A stretch of DNA of 64,000 nt from Sinobaca qinghaiensis (GCF_003610495.1 NZ_RAPK01000006.1:1-64000), one strand, 5' to 3'; positions 15,882 to 24,826 are shown, numbered from the stretch's first letter. Translations and numbers: made by a program. The notes: generated by a model not told the origin, from the letters alone.

Positions 15882-17010
15882 ATAAACGGGCGGCGGGCTG
15901 GATGGCTCCTTCAATACTATAGTCTTCCAAAGAAAGACTGATGTCCTTATCCATTGCAAGCTTAGCCAGCTCGGACCCTAGAAACGGCCCGGTTGTTAAT
16001 CCGGAAGCTCCCAGGCCGTTAGCGGCGAGAAGGCCTTTTGTTTCAGGCACAAAGCCGATAACCGGCAGAAACCCCGGCGTGGCCGGCCGAAATCCGACAC
16101 GCATCTCTTTAATCATGCTTTTTCTTAAGCCCGGTGCCATATGAAGTGCACTTTCGAGAAGCTCAAGATAACCTGCAGCAGTCGGCTGGGTGGTTACAGC
16201 ATAATCTTCGTGAGTGGCACCGACTACAATATGGCCGTTGGAAAAAGGAACCATATAATGAGGACCGGAAGGAATAACGACCGGCCAGTTTTCTGTTGCC
16301 GTGTTTTCGATCTGCATATGCATAATCTGGGCTTTTTGTGATTCAACTGCAAAAGAAAGTCCGAGCGGCTCCAGGCATTGATTGGCCCAGGCGCCGCCGG
16401 TGAGTATGACACGGTCGGCGTAGTAGTTTTCGTTATTAACGGTAACGCCTGTAACCGTCCGGTTTTCATGAATCAGAGAGGCTTCCTCTCCCTGTATCCA
16501 GGAGGCACCCATCTGCTTTGCTGCTTCCAGCAGGGCCAGGCGAAGGGCGCGGCCGTTTACTCTTGCTCCTCCGCTGACGTAAACCGATTGATAATGATCA
16601 GCTAAAAGAGGGAACGCCTGCTTTGTCTGCTTTTCATTTAATGAAAACACATGGCCGATTTCCGGCGCCTGTTCGCGGCGTTTGATGGCCCGCTCCGCTG
16701 TTTTCGCTTTGCGGTTGCCGTCCCGGTGAAGGCTTAACGCGCCGGTGCTTTTGTATCCGGTATCGTGCTGGCCCAGTGCTTCCAGCTGCTTAATGAGATC
16801 GGGGTAATAGGCCGCGCCGTTTCGGGCCAGAAAGTACCATGGTTTGTTTCTTCTCTGCGAAAGCCATGGGCACACGATTCCGGCGGCCGCATCGGTTGCC
16901 TGCCCTGTGTGTGCGCGGTCAACCACCGTAACATCTGCTCCGGCGGCAGCCAGATGGTACGCTGTTGAAGCACCAAGAACACCTGCTCCAATGACAATAT
17001 AATCAGACAT
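15880..17010 (-). CDS. FAD-dependent amino-acid oxidase/dehydrogenase (DAO family)
   Basis: This 376-residue flavoprotein of the DAO superfamily has the FAD-binding motif IVIGAGVLGASTAYHLAAAG at the N terminus and the C-terminal motif GLLAANGLGASGLTTGPFLG. The family includes glycine oxidase ThiO, D-amino-acid dehydrogenase DadA and sarcosine oxidase, which oxidise small amino acids to the imine. Bacillus YurR-type proteins are a close match in architecture. No thiamine gene or racemase is near, so the substrate is open. The ATG at 17010 follows AAGGAG. It is divergent from modA. Confidence 0.82.
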   Translation of the reverse strand: MSDYIVIGAGVLGASTAYHLAAAGADVTVVDRAHTGQATDAAAGIVCPWLSQRRNKPWYFLARNGAAYYPDLIKQLEALGQHDTGYKSTGALSLHRDGNRKAKTAERAIKRREQAPEIGHVFSLNEKQTKQAFPLLADHYQSVYVSGGARVNGRALRLALLEAAKQMGASWIQGEEASLIHENRTVTGVTVNNENYYADRVILTGGAWANQCLEPLGLSFAVESQKAQIMHMQIENTATENWPVVIPSGPHYMVPFSNGHIVVGATHEDYAVTTQPTAAGYLELLESALHMAPGLRKSMIKEMRVGFRPATPGFLPVIGFVPETKGLLAANGLGASGLTTGPFLGSELAKLAMDKDISLSLEDYSIEGAIQPAARL

Positions 17011-17200
17011 AATGTATCTCCTTTTTGTATCGTTTCTTCTGCAAGCTTACATGATTTAAGCCTTTGTTTCACGAAAAGTTTATAAAGAGAGAAGCCTTTT
17101 CGGCGAAGCTTTCTTTTTCTTTTCAACTTTGCATTGTTATACTAAAGAAAATTGCGGTAAACCATCAGCAAATTGGAGAAAATAATGAGGAGCTGTTGTG

Positions 17201-17983
17201 ATGAAATTTCCAGTCATATTTTCAGCTGCTGCAGGTCTTCTTGTATTGGCCGGATGCAGCAGTGAAGCAGAAGAAGCAGGCCAAAGCGAAGAGGAATCTG
17301 TAGAAATTAATGTAGCCGCTGCGGCTGATTTATACCACGCGTTTACAGAGGTTGGGAAAGACTTTGAAGAAGATACAGATATTATCGTTACTTTTTCCTT
17401 TGGCTCCACCGGCCTGATGACGCAGCAGATTGAACAGGGAGCATCCTACGATTTATTTGCCGCAGCCCATGAATCCTACATTGATCGGCTTATTGACGCA
17501 GAGGCCGTCGAAGCAGACTCAAAGCGGCAGTACGCATTAGGGCAAATTGGAATTATGCATGATGGAAGCATACAGGAGAGTCTGGAGCCTGCCGATTTAA
17601 CCAGTGATGAGATAGAGCGTATTGCCATCGCCAATCCAGAGCATGCCCCTTATGGACAGGCAGCAAAGGAGGCATTGGAGTCATGGGGGATCTGGGATGA
17701 GGTACAGGGAAAACTCGTATATGGAGAAAATATAAGACAGACTCTTCAATACACTGAATCAGGAGATGTAGACGCCGGTATTATAGCCCTTGCACTCTCC
17801 AAACAGTCCGATCTGCTATACGAACCGATAGATACAGAGGATTATGAACCAATCACCCAGGCGCTGGCTGTTCCTTCCCGAAGTCCTCATCCGGAAGAGG
17901 CCCGGCAGTTTGTCGATTATCTGTTCTCGGAGGAAGGACGGGAAACGATGAATGAGTATGGATTCGAGCTTCCGGAGGAGTAA
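17201..17983 (+). CDS. modA: Molybdate-binding lipoprotein ModA
   Basis: This is the solute-binding protein of a molybdate (or tungstate) ABC importer, about 260 residues. It has a lipoprotein signal with lipobox VLAGC (Cys19) and an acidic linker, then the ModA motifs INVAAAADLYHAF, FSFGSTGLMTQQIEQGASYDLFAAA and YTESGDVDAGIIALAL. It is anchored on the outer face of the membrane. GAGGAG lies 8 bases before the ATG at 17201; a GTG at 17198 is less well spaced. It is followed after 3 bp by modB. Several Glu-rich stretches fit a halophile or alkaliphile. Confidence 0.92.
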   Translation: MKFPVIFSAAAGLLVLAGCSSEAEEAGQSEEESVEINVAAAADLYHAFTEVGKDFEEDTDIIVTFSFGSTGLMTQQIEQGASYDLFAAAHESYIDRLIDAEAVEADSKRQYALGQIGIMHDGSIQESLEPADLTSDEIERIAIANPEHAPYGQAAKEALESWGIWDEVQGKLVYGENIRQTLQYTESGDVDAGIIALALSKQSDLLYEPIDTEDYEPITQALAVPSRSPHPEEARQFVDYLFSEEGRETMNEYGFELPEE

Positions 17984-17986
17984 ATA

Positions 17987-18649
17987 ATGATAGATTTAAT
18001 TGGATTCCCGCTGTTTTTATCCCTTCAAGTAGCTGTTATAGCAACCGGAATTGCTTTTGCAGTTGGCGTAGTATTTGCCTGGCTGGTTACGGTACATAAA
18101 AACAAATGGACGGAGCTGCTGTCTTTATTGATGATGCTTCCGCTCGTCCTTCCGCCTACCGTAGTAGGCTATTATTTATTGTTAACGCTGGGAACAAACA
18201 GCTGGATCGGGCGGACAGTAGAGCGCATAACCGGATCCACTATTTTATTTACCTGGCAGGCTGCAGTAATTGCTGCCTCTATTGCCGCCCTTCCATTGAT
18301 CATACGTCCGATGCAGGCAGCATTTGAGTCTATTCACAAAGGCAGCCTGGAGGCAGCCCAGCTGGATGGAGCCAATCAATGGCAGATTTTTTATAAAATT
18401 ATGGTGCCGCTCGCCTATCGAGGCATTATTGCAGGCATCGTGCTTGGATTTGCCAGGGCCATGGGAGAGTTCGGCGCAACGATTATGGTGGCAGGAAACA
18501 TACCCGGACGGACGCAGACGCTTTCCATTGCGATCTATGATGCGGTACAGGCAAATCGAATGGAAGAAGCCCATATCATGGTTCTGGTACTAAGCATTAC
18601 TACGATCAGTATCCTTTTGTTGACCACTATGGTATTAAAAGCAAAATGA
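17987..18649 (+). CDS. modB: Molybdate ABC transporter permease ModB
   Basis: This 220-residue membrane permease has about five transmembrane segments and the EAA loop LEAAQLDGANQWQIFYKIMVP that docks the ATPase. RAMGEFGATIMVAGNIPG is the family signature. It lies directly after modA. No modC ATPase follows: a terminator comes at 18653-18686. Bacillus subtilis yvgL-yvgM has the same two-gene layout, so the ATPase is probably encoded elsewhere or shared. Confidence 0.92.
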   Translation: MIDLIGFPLFLSLQVAVIATGIAFAVGVVFAWLVTVHKNKWTELLSLLMMLPLVLPPTVVGYYLLLTLGTNSWIGRTVERITGSTILFTWQAAVIAASIAALPLIIRPMQAAFESIHKGSLEAAQLDGANQWQIFYKIMVPLAYRGIIAGIVLGFARAMGEFGATIMVAGNIPGRTQTLSIAIYDAVQANRMEEAHIMVLVLSITTISILLLTTMVLKAK

Positions 18650-18652
18650 TGA

Positions 18653-18686
18653 AAAAGAAAACTACTGCCGGTGTAGTTTTCTTTTT
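18653..18686 (+). terminator. Terminator after modAB
   Basis: AAAAGAAAACTAC and GTAGTTTTCTTTT pair around six bases and run into a T tract. Confidence 0.9.
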
Positions 18687-18786
18687 TTATGAACATGATA
18701 TAGTAGAGAAACGTGATTTAACGACCGGTTGAAGCCGGGTACGCCCGGAACATTTTAGAAACCAGACAAAGAGAGGAGGGGGTTGA

Positions 18787-19344
18787 TTGGATTCCCTGCA
18801 TACATCCATACAGTCGATTATTCAGGAAGCAGGGTGGCTTGCTCCTATATTATTTATTATCCTTCATCTCGTAAGGCCGATGCTTTTTATTCCGGTTTTG
18901 CTGTTATGCATGGCCGGCGGCCTGTTTTTTGGGTTTCTTTACGGAGCGTTGTATTCTGTGGTCGGCCTGTCCTTATCCAGCCTTATCTTTTACAAACTTG
19001 TCCATGTCTTTCCAAGTCTTCACCGGAAAATTACCTCCCTGAAGGAAAAACTGCTGGGAAACCGGAAAGTGACGCTGGGGCAGGTGATGGTTCTTCGTCT
19101 GCTGCCGTTTATGCATTTTTACTTATTGTCTTTATACTTAATAGAAATGACTAAATCCTTAAAAGAATATATGTATTATTCGGTAGCGGGAATCCTGCTG
19201 CCTTCGATTATTTATACTGCTTTTGGCCGTGCGATATCGGAAATGCCATGGTATCTGACTATCATCACGGCAGCACTGCTGCTTGGTGTGTACAAGCTGT
19301 TCGGGAGAAGCCGGCAGCCGGAACCGGAAGGATCCAGTATTTAA
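18787..19344 (+). CDS. VTT-domain membrane protein (TVP38/TMEM64, DedA-like)
   Basis: This 185-residue protein has about five hydrophobic segments and a VTT (SNARE-associated) domain, seen in CMAGGLFFGFLYGALYSVVG and QVMVLRLLPFMHFYLLSL. Members of the wider DedA/VTT group are linked to phospholipid and undecaprenyl-phosphate flipping; the role of this one is unknown. The start is a TTG at 18787 with GGAGGGGG just before it. It stands alone between two terminators. Confidence 0.8.
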   Translation: MDSLHTSIQSIIQEAGWLAPILFIILHLVRPMLFIPVLLLCMAGGLFFGFLYGALYSVVGLSLSSLIFYKLVHVFPSLHRKITSLKEKLLGNRKVTLGQVMVLRLLPFMHFYLLSLYLIEMTKSLKEYMYYSVAGILLPSIIYTAFGRAISEMPWYLTIITAALLLGVYKLFGRSRQPEPEGSSI

Positions 19345-19384
19345 AAAAACCGGAAGGCCTTTTCAGAGGGCCTTCCGGTTTTTA
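19343..19384. terminator. Bidirectional terminator between VTT protein and YihY
   Basis: AAAACCGGAAGGCC and GGCCTTCCGGTTTT form a long stem with A and T runs on both sides. It serves two convergent genes. Confidence 0.93.
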
Positions 19385-19393
19385 ACTATGTGG

Positions 19394-20251
19394 TTATACG
19401 ATTCCTTTAGGAAACCCGTCTTTTTCTGCTTTGTCGCGTATTTTTTTCCGGTGGAAGATCACGTTAATTTCCGCGCCTACCATAAGAATAATACCAATCA
19501 GATAGAACCACAGCATTAATACGATAATACCGCCGAGACTTCCGTAAGTAGCGGAATAGTTGCCGAAATTGCTCACATAAAAAGAAAATCCGAGCGAAAT
19601 GACCTGCCACAGCAGCGCCGTGATTAAGGCACCGGGAAGAATTTCTCTAAAAGGGTACGTTTTATTTGGGGCAAAATGATAAAGAGCCGATAAAACAATA
19701 ATCATGGCAGCAATACTAATTACCCAGCGCAGCACCTGAAATAAAATTGTCGTCTGCGTGGGAAGATTGACTACTGAATTAATAAAATCAATAATAACAT
19801 TTCCAAAAATAGGAAGAATCAGCGCGGTGACGACTGCAAGAATCATTCCAATAGTAAGAGCCAAAGACAGCAGTCTTACTTTAATAAACGATCTGGTTTC
19901 TTCTACATCATAAGCTTGATTGGAAGCCTGAATAAAGGCGTTGATCCCGTTGGAAGCAGACCATAGGGTACCGATAACACCAATACCAAGCAGTCCCCCC
20001 TGCGGCGTCGTAACGAGGCTTACGATATTTTCTTCAAAAATGGCCGCCATTTCTCCAGGCACGACGTTTCGCACTACTTCCATTGCGCTCTCCGGTTCAA
20101 TATTTAAAAAGGGAAGAAGCGACAGAAGCAGAATCATGAGCGGAACTATAGCAAGCAGATAATAGTAGGCCTGGGCAGCGCCAAGCATAGTGACGTTGTC
20201 TTTTTTGAATTCCCTTCCAAGTTCCTGTACATAACCTTTTAATTTGTTCAT
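19394..20251 (-). CDS. YihY/BrkB-family inner membrane protein
   Basis: This 285-residue membrane protein belongs to the YihY (formerly called ribonuclease BN) family. It has six hydrophobic segments and the family motifs MLGAAQAYYYLLAIVPLM, GLLGIGVIGTLWSASNGI and LPGALITALLWQ. Molecular function is not settled; the old RNase BN label is wrong for this family. GAGAGG precedes the ATG. It is downstream of the DUF948 gene, separated by a terminator. Confidence 0.88.
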   Translation of the reverse strand: MNKLKGYVQELGREFKKDNVTMLGAAQAYYYLLAIVPLMILLLSLLPFLNIEPESAMEVVRNVVPGEMAAIFEENIVSLVTTPQGGLLGIGVIGTLWSASNGINAFIQASNQAYDVEETRSFIKVRLLSLALTIGMILAVVTALILPIFGNVIIDFINSVVNLPTQTTILFQVLRWVISIAAMIIVLSALYHFAPNKTYPFREILPGALITALLWQVISLGFSFYVSNFGNYSATYGSLGGIIVLMLWFYLIGIILMVGAEINVIFHRKKIRDKAEKDGFPKGIV

Positions 20252-20284
20252 AAAAGCCTCTCTTCCTGCCTGTCCATCTTATGT

Positions 20285-20325
20285 AAAAAAAGAAAGAAAA
20301 TAGCGGACTATTTTCTTTCTTTTTT
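20285..20325. terminator. Terminator between DUF948 gene and yihY
   Basis: A long stem with arms AAAAAAGAAAGAAAATAG and CTATTTTCTTTCTTTTTT around a 4-base loop. It overlaps the stop codon of the DUF948 gene. Confidence 0.88.
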
Positions 20326-20727
20326 AGCTGCAAATTTGGAATACAGGTCAATCGCTGTATTGCCCCATTCGAGCATGCGATTTACTTCATACGAATAAGA
20401 AGCTTTTGCTTCTTCTTCTACCATATTGGTAGTTTGTACATTATGCTGCAGCGAACGCAGCGAAGGTTTTGTTTCCTTAAAAGAATCGAGCAGAACCTGC
20501 ACAGACTGCTTTTTGTAAGCAATATCTTCGTTGATAAGCTCTGTTTTCTGCTGAATCCCACCTGCTTTATCAGTCAATGATTCAATACGTGATTGAATTC
20601 TGCCGCTGACCGTATTAAGCTCTTTGATCGTGCTTGTCGTGTTTTTGAAGATTTTAATAGCATAAATAGCAAGAAACACAATAGCCAGTACAACAATGCC
20701 AATACTGACGTATAAAAGCCATATCAT
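20308..20727 (-). CDS. DUF948-family membrane-anchored protein
   Basis: This 139-residue protein starts MIWLLYVSIGIVVLAIVFLA, one transmembrane anchor, followed by a long helical region with the pattern TVSGRIQSRIESLTDKAGGI typical of DUF948, resembling the coiled regions of chemoreceptors. Bacillus YtxG and YtxH-type stress proteins are related. The open frame reaches 20865, but the ATG at 20727 follows GGAGGTGAGG, so I use it. Function is unknown; a general stress role is only analogy. Confidence 0.78.
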   Translation of the reverse strand: MIWLLYVSIGIVVLAIVFLAIYAIKIFKNTTSTIKELNTVSGRIQSRIESLTDKAGGIQQKTELINEDIAYKKQSVQVLLDSFKETKPSLRSLQHNVQTTNMVEEEAKASYSYEVNRMLEWGNTAIDLYSKFAAKKERK

Positions 20728-20859
20728 TAACCTCACCTCCTTTCTTCTATCTACCCTGATTTGAAAGCTTTTAAAACGGTATTCTATTTCTCTCTTTCTA
20801 TACAGAGTAAAACAAACATTCCTAATCCTGGTAAAGGGAGATTCTTTAATGAAATTTAG

Positions 20860-20873
20860 TCTCATTTTGCAAA
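20860..20873 (+). promoter_or_regulatory. Left operator-like site (TCTCATTTTGCAAA)
   Basis: This 14-mer is the exact reverse complement of the site at 20979-20992. It lies 35 bp upstream of the predicted -35 of the second PTS regulator. The core TTTGCAAA is itself palindromic. Confidence 0.55.
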
Positions 20874-20907
20874 TGTAAACATTACAAAAATGGAACGTAG
20901 AAAGCCC

Positions 20908-20936
20908 TTACATTATTCGTAAAAGCCTATTAATAT
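20908..20936 (+). promoter_or_regulatory. Predicted promoter of the second PTS regulator
   Basis: TTACAT (20908-20913) and TAATAT (20931-20936) are 17 bases apart, 72 bases before the start codon. The promoter lies between the two mirror-image operator-like sites. Confidence 0.5.
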
Positions 20937-20978
20937 AAGTGTTAGAAGCAAAGCGCTTATGCTGTTATTAAATTGAAT

Positions 20979-20992
20979 TTTGCAAAATGAGA
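20979..20992 (-). promoter_or_regulatory. Right operator-like site (TTTGCAAAATGAGA)
   Basis: Exact inverted copy of 20860-20873, located between the promoter and the ribosome binding site. Here the core ATTTTGCAAAAT is a 12-bp perfect palindrome. The centres of the two sites are about 114 bp apart, close to 11 helical turns. Confidence 0.55.
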
Positions 20993-21008
20993 TATAGGAG
21001 GGTGAATC

Positions 21009-23099
21009 ATGGTCCTGGACCAGAGAAGAACATCTATCCTGCATTTAATCACCCGGTCTCCCAAAACGGTGGAGGTACGGGAGCTGACAGAAGCACTGGG
21101 AGTCTCGCAGCGCACCATTTATTACGATATCAGCCAGATTAACGGCTGGTTGGAAAGGGAGGGTTTATCACCTATAAAAAAAGAGTACGGCAAAGGTTTT
21201 TACATTCCCCCGGATGCAAAAAAACAACTGCCTGCTAAGCTGCACCTTCAAAATGAATGGGAATACCGGTTTTCCGGTAAGGAAAGACAGCACCTGCTAA
21301 TTTTGTTTATGTTATCCCGAAAAAAACCGGCTTCTTTAAAAGAGCTGATTCATCTGACACAAGTAAGCCGGGGTACTTTGTTCCGCGACTTAAAAAGAAT
21401 ATCGGCAGATTTGAAGCATCAGGATTTGGAACTCGCCCATGCTAAAAATGAGGGCTATTCCATAAGTGGAAATGAAACAAAAAAAAGAAAGCTGCTGACT
21501 CAATGCATTTCCGACGTACTGTCCAATCCGGAATCAGCCCAGCTTCGTGAAAAAGCGCAGGCTGTAATCAATCCCGGCTCCAAAAAAGAAGAAGAACTCG
21601 TTCCTTATCTGGAGTATGAAATTACGTTACTGGAAAAAGAAATTCATGTGTCATTTACCGAGCATGTGGTTCAGTTTTTAGTATATCAGCTCCTGATCTC
21701 GCTGAAGCGTCAGTCCGCTTCCATGACAGAGGAGATCGACCAGGAAGAAAAAGACATCTTAAAACAGACAGAGAGCTACCTGGCAGTGGAGAGGCTATCG
21801 GACCGTATACAAAAAAACGGCTGCGCACCATTGGAAGATATTGAAAAATTTCAACTGACGATGCAGATTCTCGGATCGCGTGTTCATTACGCCTCAACGC
21901 AGCATTCAAGAAAAATAGAAGAAAAGAAATTAAAAAGAGTCATCACCAAAATCGTTGATGATTTTCAATTAATTGGCTGCCTGCTGCTGGAAGAAAGAGC
22001 AAAGCTGGAAAACAATCTGCTGACTCATTTAAAACCAGCTTATTATCGATTGAAATATGACCTGCCTATAAGCGGAGGTTATGCAGAGAAAATTGAATCT
22101 GAATACCCGGACGTTTTTTATTTAACAAAGCGTTCGTTGTCACACTTGGAATCTTTCATAGGGAAATCGATACCGGAAGAAGAAGTGGCATACATTGCTA
22201 TGCATTTTGGAGGATGGCTGAAACGTGGGAATCATCGATCTATCAAGCATTTTCGAGCTTTTGTCGTTTGTGAAAATGGAATTGCGGCTTCCGGAATGCT
22301 GCGCTCCCAGCTCGAAGCGCTTCTGCCGGAAGTGTTTATCGCAGGTACATTATCTGTAAGAGAGTATAACCGGCATGCCCATGAAGCAGACATTATTTTT
22401 TCTACTTCTTTCATTAAACAAAAAACGATCCCGGTTATTTATGTACCGGCCCTTTTAAATGATAAAGAAAGGGAACGTATTGTGATCCAGCTAAATCAAA
22501 CACTCCACAAAGAGAAAGGTGGAGAAGAGGCGCATCTGCTGTCTCTGATCGAGGAACACGCAACGATTCATGACTATCAAACGCTTCAAAAGAAAATTCA
22601 TGCTTATTTACAAAATAATCATTCTACAAAGGAGACACATAAACCTATGCTGGAAGAACTTCTCACCCCTAAGACGATTCAGCTTGCAGACCGGGCAGAA
22701 AGCTGGCAGGAAGCAGTAAAGCAGGCTTCACTGCCTCTCTTAAAAGACGAAAGTATAAAGGAAAGCTACGTTGATGCAATGATTGAAAACATTTATGAAA
22801 ATGGGGCCTACGTTGTAATTGCCCCGCAGATTGCTATTCCGCATGCCCGCCCGGAAACGGGAGTGGAGCGGCTTGGGATGAGCCTGCTCCGCCTGCGCTC
22901 GCCGGTTTTCTTTTCGGAAGACCCCAAGCATAAAGCTTCTCTCGTTATAGTACTGGCAGCAGTAGACAATGAAACCCATCTGAAGGCTTTATCCCAGTTG
23001 ACGGAGATGCTTTCTGAACCGGGCAATATAGACCAGCTGTTAAGCGCAGAAACAAAAGAAGACGTACTGTCACTTGTATCCAAATATTCTTATAAATAA
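21009..23099 (+). CDS. PRD-type PTS regulator with fused EIIB and EIIA domains (MtlR/UlaR-like)
   Basis: This 696-residue regulator has an N-terminal HTH_11 (LGVSQRTIYYDISQINGWL), a second HTH near residue 100, two PRDs (histidines in AYIAMHFGGWLKRG and HLKPAYYRLKYDL), an EIIB-like domain (FVVCENGIAASGMLRSQLE, Cys) and a C-terminal EIIA type-2 domain with the active His in IAIPHARPE. It lies 17 bp before an ascorbate-type EIIB and EIIC. No separate EIIA gene exists in this operon, so its EIIA domain may both sense and drive transport. It is long for a BglG-type antiterminator and is a DNA-binding type. Confidence 0.87.
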   Translation: MVLDQRRTSILHLITRSPKTVEVRELTEALGVSQRTIYYDISQINGWLEREGLSPIKKEYGKGFYIPPDAKKQLPAKLHLQNEWEYRFSGKERQHLLILFMLSRKKPASLKELIHLTQVSRGTLFRDLKRISADLKHQDLELAHAKNEGYSISGNETKKRKLLTQCISDVLSNPESAQLREKAQAVINPGSKKEEELVPYLEYEITLLEKEIHVSFTEHVVQFLVYQLLISLKRQSASMTEEIDQEEKDILKQTESYLAVERLSDRIQKNGCAPLEDIEKFQLTMQILGSRVHYASTQHSRKIEEKKLKRVITKIVDDFQLIGCLLLEERAKLENNLLTHLKPAYYRLKYDLPISGGYAEKIESEYPDVFYLTKRSLSHLESFIGKSIPEEEVAYIAMHFGGWLKRGNHRSIKHFRAFVVCENGIAASGMLRSQLEALLPEVFIAGTLSVREYNRHAHEADIIFSTSFIKQKTIPVIYVPALLNDKERERIVIQLNQTLHKEKGGEEAHLLSLIEEHATIHDYQTLQKKIHAYLQNNHSTKETHKPMLEELLTPKTIQLADRAESWQEAVKQASLPLLKDESIKESYVDAMIENIYENGAYVVIAPQIAIPHARPETGVERLGMSLLRLRSPVFFSEDPKHKASLVIVLAAVDNETHLKALSQLTEMLSEPGNIDQLLSAETKEDVLSLVSKYSYK

Positions 23100-23116
23100 A
23101 AAATGGAGGGTTTACG

Positions 23117-23383
23117 ATGAAAAAAATATTAGTAGTATGTGGTAATGGATTAGGAAGCTCTATGATTGTGTCGATGAATGTACAGAGCATTTTAAAGGAT
23201 ATGAACATCGAAGCGGATGTGTCGCATACCGATTTAACAACGGCAAAGACGGAAACTGCGGATCTCTATATTGGATCAGAAGATATTCTGGGAAATATTA
23301 ACGACGGCACAAGAAATGTAGCACTGCTGAATAACTTATTAGACAAAAAAGAGCTTCGGACGGCGCTGGAAACACACCTCTAA
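23117..23383 (+). CDS. PTS ascorbate-family EIIB component
   Basis: This 88-residue EIIB is of the SgaB/UlaB type. The phospho-Cys8 is in ILVVCGNGLGSSMIVSMNV, and YIGSEDILGNI is typical of the middle of this small fold. It lies between the regulator and the EIIC gene with GGAGG before the ATG. The sugar may be L-ascorbate or another sugar acid; the UlaA/UlaB families also occur in loci of unknown substrate. Confidence 0.9.
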   Translation: MKKILVVCGNGLGSSMIVSMNVQSILKDMNIEADVSHTDLTTAKTETADLYIGSEDILGNINDGTRNVALLNNLLDKKELRTALETHL

Positions 23384-23413
23384 TACAAACGAACGAAGGG
23401 AGGAAGAAGAAAA

Positions 23414-24781
23414 ATGATAGATATTATTATGAATGATCTGTTAGGCACGCCGGAGCTGCTGGTCGGGATGTTTGCATTCCTGGGCCTGCTGCTGCAGCGT
23501 AAAGCAATCGCAGATGTCGTTTCCGGAACGCTGAAGACCGTTCTTGGCTTTGTTATTCTGGGCGCCGGAGCCACAGTGATTATTGGTTCGCTGGATCAGT
23601 TCAGCCAAATGTTTAATCACGCGTTTAATGTAGACGGGGTTATACCAAACAATGAAGCTATTGTAGCAGTAGCCCAGGATGCGTTTGGCACGGAAACGGC
23701 GATGATTATGCTGTTTGGAATGGTGGTCAATATAGGGCTTGCCAGATTCACTCCATTTAAGTATATCTTTTTAACAGGTCACCACATTATGTTTATGGCC
23801 TGCCTGATCGCGGTTATTTTGACTACAGGAGGAATGTCAGGAATTGGCATGATAGCGCTTGGAGCTATTATTCTAGGTTCTTTAATGGTGCTGTTTCCTG
23901 CCATGCTGCAGCCATATACAAGACAGATCACGCAGTCAGATGATATCGCGGTCGGCCATTTTGGATCTTTCGGCTATCTGGCTGCCGGCTTTTTAGGAAG
24001 TAAATTTGGAAATAAGGAAAAATCTACGGAAGATATTAAAGTACCCAAGTCTTTAGGGTTTCTTCGGGACACATCGGTAGCTGTATCATTAACGATGGTT
24101 ATTCTTTTCATTGTTGTTGGATTGTTTGCCGGCGGACAGTATGTAGAAACCGAACTCAGTGAGGGACAGAACTTCTTGATTTTTTCTCTCATGCAGGGTC
24201 TGGCCTTTGCAGCCGGTGTTTATATTATTTTAGCCGGTGTGCGGATGCTTCTTGGAGAAATTGTTCCGGCATTTAAAGGAATAGCAGACAAAGTAGTGCC
24301 GAATGCAAAGCCGGCACTCGATGCACCGGCAGTGTTTCCTTTTGCTAACAACGCTGTGATTATCGGATTTATGCTCAGCTTTGTCGCTGGACTGATCAGT
24401 ATGCTTCTCTTGCCTCTTTTCGGTCTGGCAGTGATTGTGCCCGGTCTGGTACCGCACTTCTTTACAGGAGCTGCAGCCGGCGTGTTCGGCAACGCCACTG
24501 GAGGAAGAAGAGGCGCAGTTATTGGAGCTATGGCAAACGGCGTAATGATAAGCTTTTTACCGGCTCTTCTTCTGCCGCTGCTCGGCGAAATAGGTTTTCA
24601 AAGTACTACGTTTGGAGATGCAGACTTTGGAGTAATTGGGCTTGTGCTTGGTAATTTGAGCCTGGCAATCAACTCCACCGTTTTATTCGCTGCCATTGTC
24701 CTTGGTATACTGAGTATTTTTATGGGCATAGGGTGGAGAATCAGCAAAAAGAAAAAAAAGGAAGAAGCAGAAGCCGCATAA
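23414..24781 (+). CDS. PTS ascorbate-family EIIC permease (UlaA/SgaT-like)
   Basis: This 455-residue permease of the UlaA/SgaT family has about eleven hydrophobic segments. Signature stretches are LLGTPELLVGMFAFLGLLLQ, GFVILGAGATVIIGSL, SDDIAVGHFGSFGYLAAG and PHFFTGAAAGVFGNATGGRRG. It ends with a basic tail. The gene is followed at once by a terminator, and none of the ulaDEFG catabolic genes are present, so the transported compound is not proven to be ascorbate. EIIA must come from the regulator's C-terminal domain or from elsewhere. Confidence 0.9.
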   Translation: MIDIIMNDLLGTPELLVGMFAFLGLLLQRKAIADVVSGTLKTVLGFVILGAGATVIIGSLDQFSQMFNHAFNVDGVIPNNEAIVAVAQDAFGTETAMIMLFGMVVNIGLARFTPFKYIFLTGHHIMFMACLIAVILTTGGMSGIGMIALGAIILGSLMVLFPAMLQPYTRQITQSDDIAVGHFGSFGYLAAGFLGSKFGNKEKSTEDIKVPKSLGFLRDTSVAVSLTMVILFIVVGLFAGGQYVETELSEGQNFLIFSLMQGLAFAAGVYIILAGVRMLLGEIVPAFKGIADKVVPNAKPALDAPAVFPFANNAVIIGFMLSFVAGLISMLLLPLFGLAVIVPGLVPHFFTGAAAGVFGNATGGRRGAVIGAMANGVMISFLPALLLPLLGEIGFQSTTFGDADFGVIGLVLGNLSLAINSTVLFAAIVLGILSIFMGIGWRISKKKKKEEAEAA

Positions 24782-24788
24782 TATATAG

Positions 24789-24824
24789 TAAACACCTTCG
24801 GACACAAAGTCCGAAGGTGTTTTT
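24789..24824 (+). terminator. Terminator after the second PTS operon
   Basis: AACACCTTCGGAC and GTCCGAAGGTGTT form a 13-bp stem with loop ACAAA and a T-run. It is 5 bp before the stop of the convergent DCC-family gene and probably works both ways. Confidence 0.93.
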
Positions 24825-24826
24825 TT

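Noticed and set aside
20949-20964. cre-like GCAAAGCGCTTATG before the second PTS regulator
   Set aside because: Only about 10 of 14 positions match and both ends are wrong, so it is weaker than the other cre calls.
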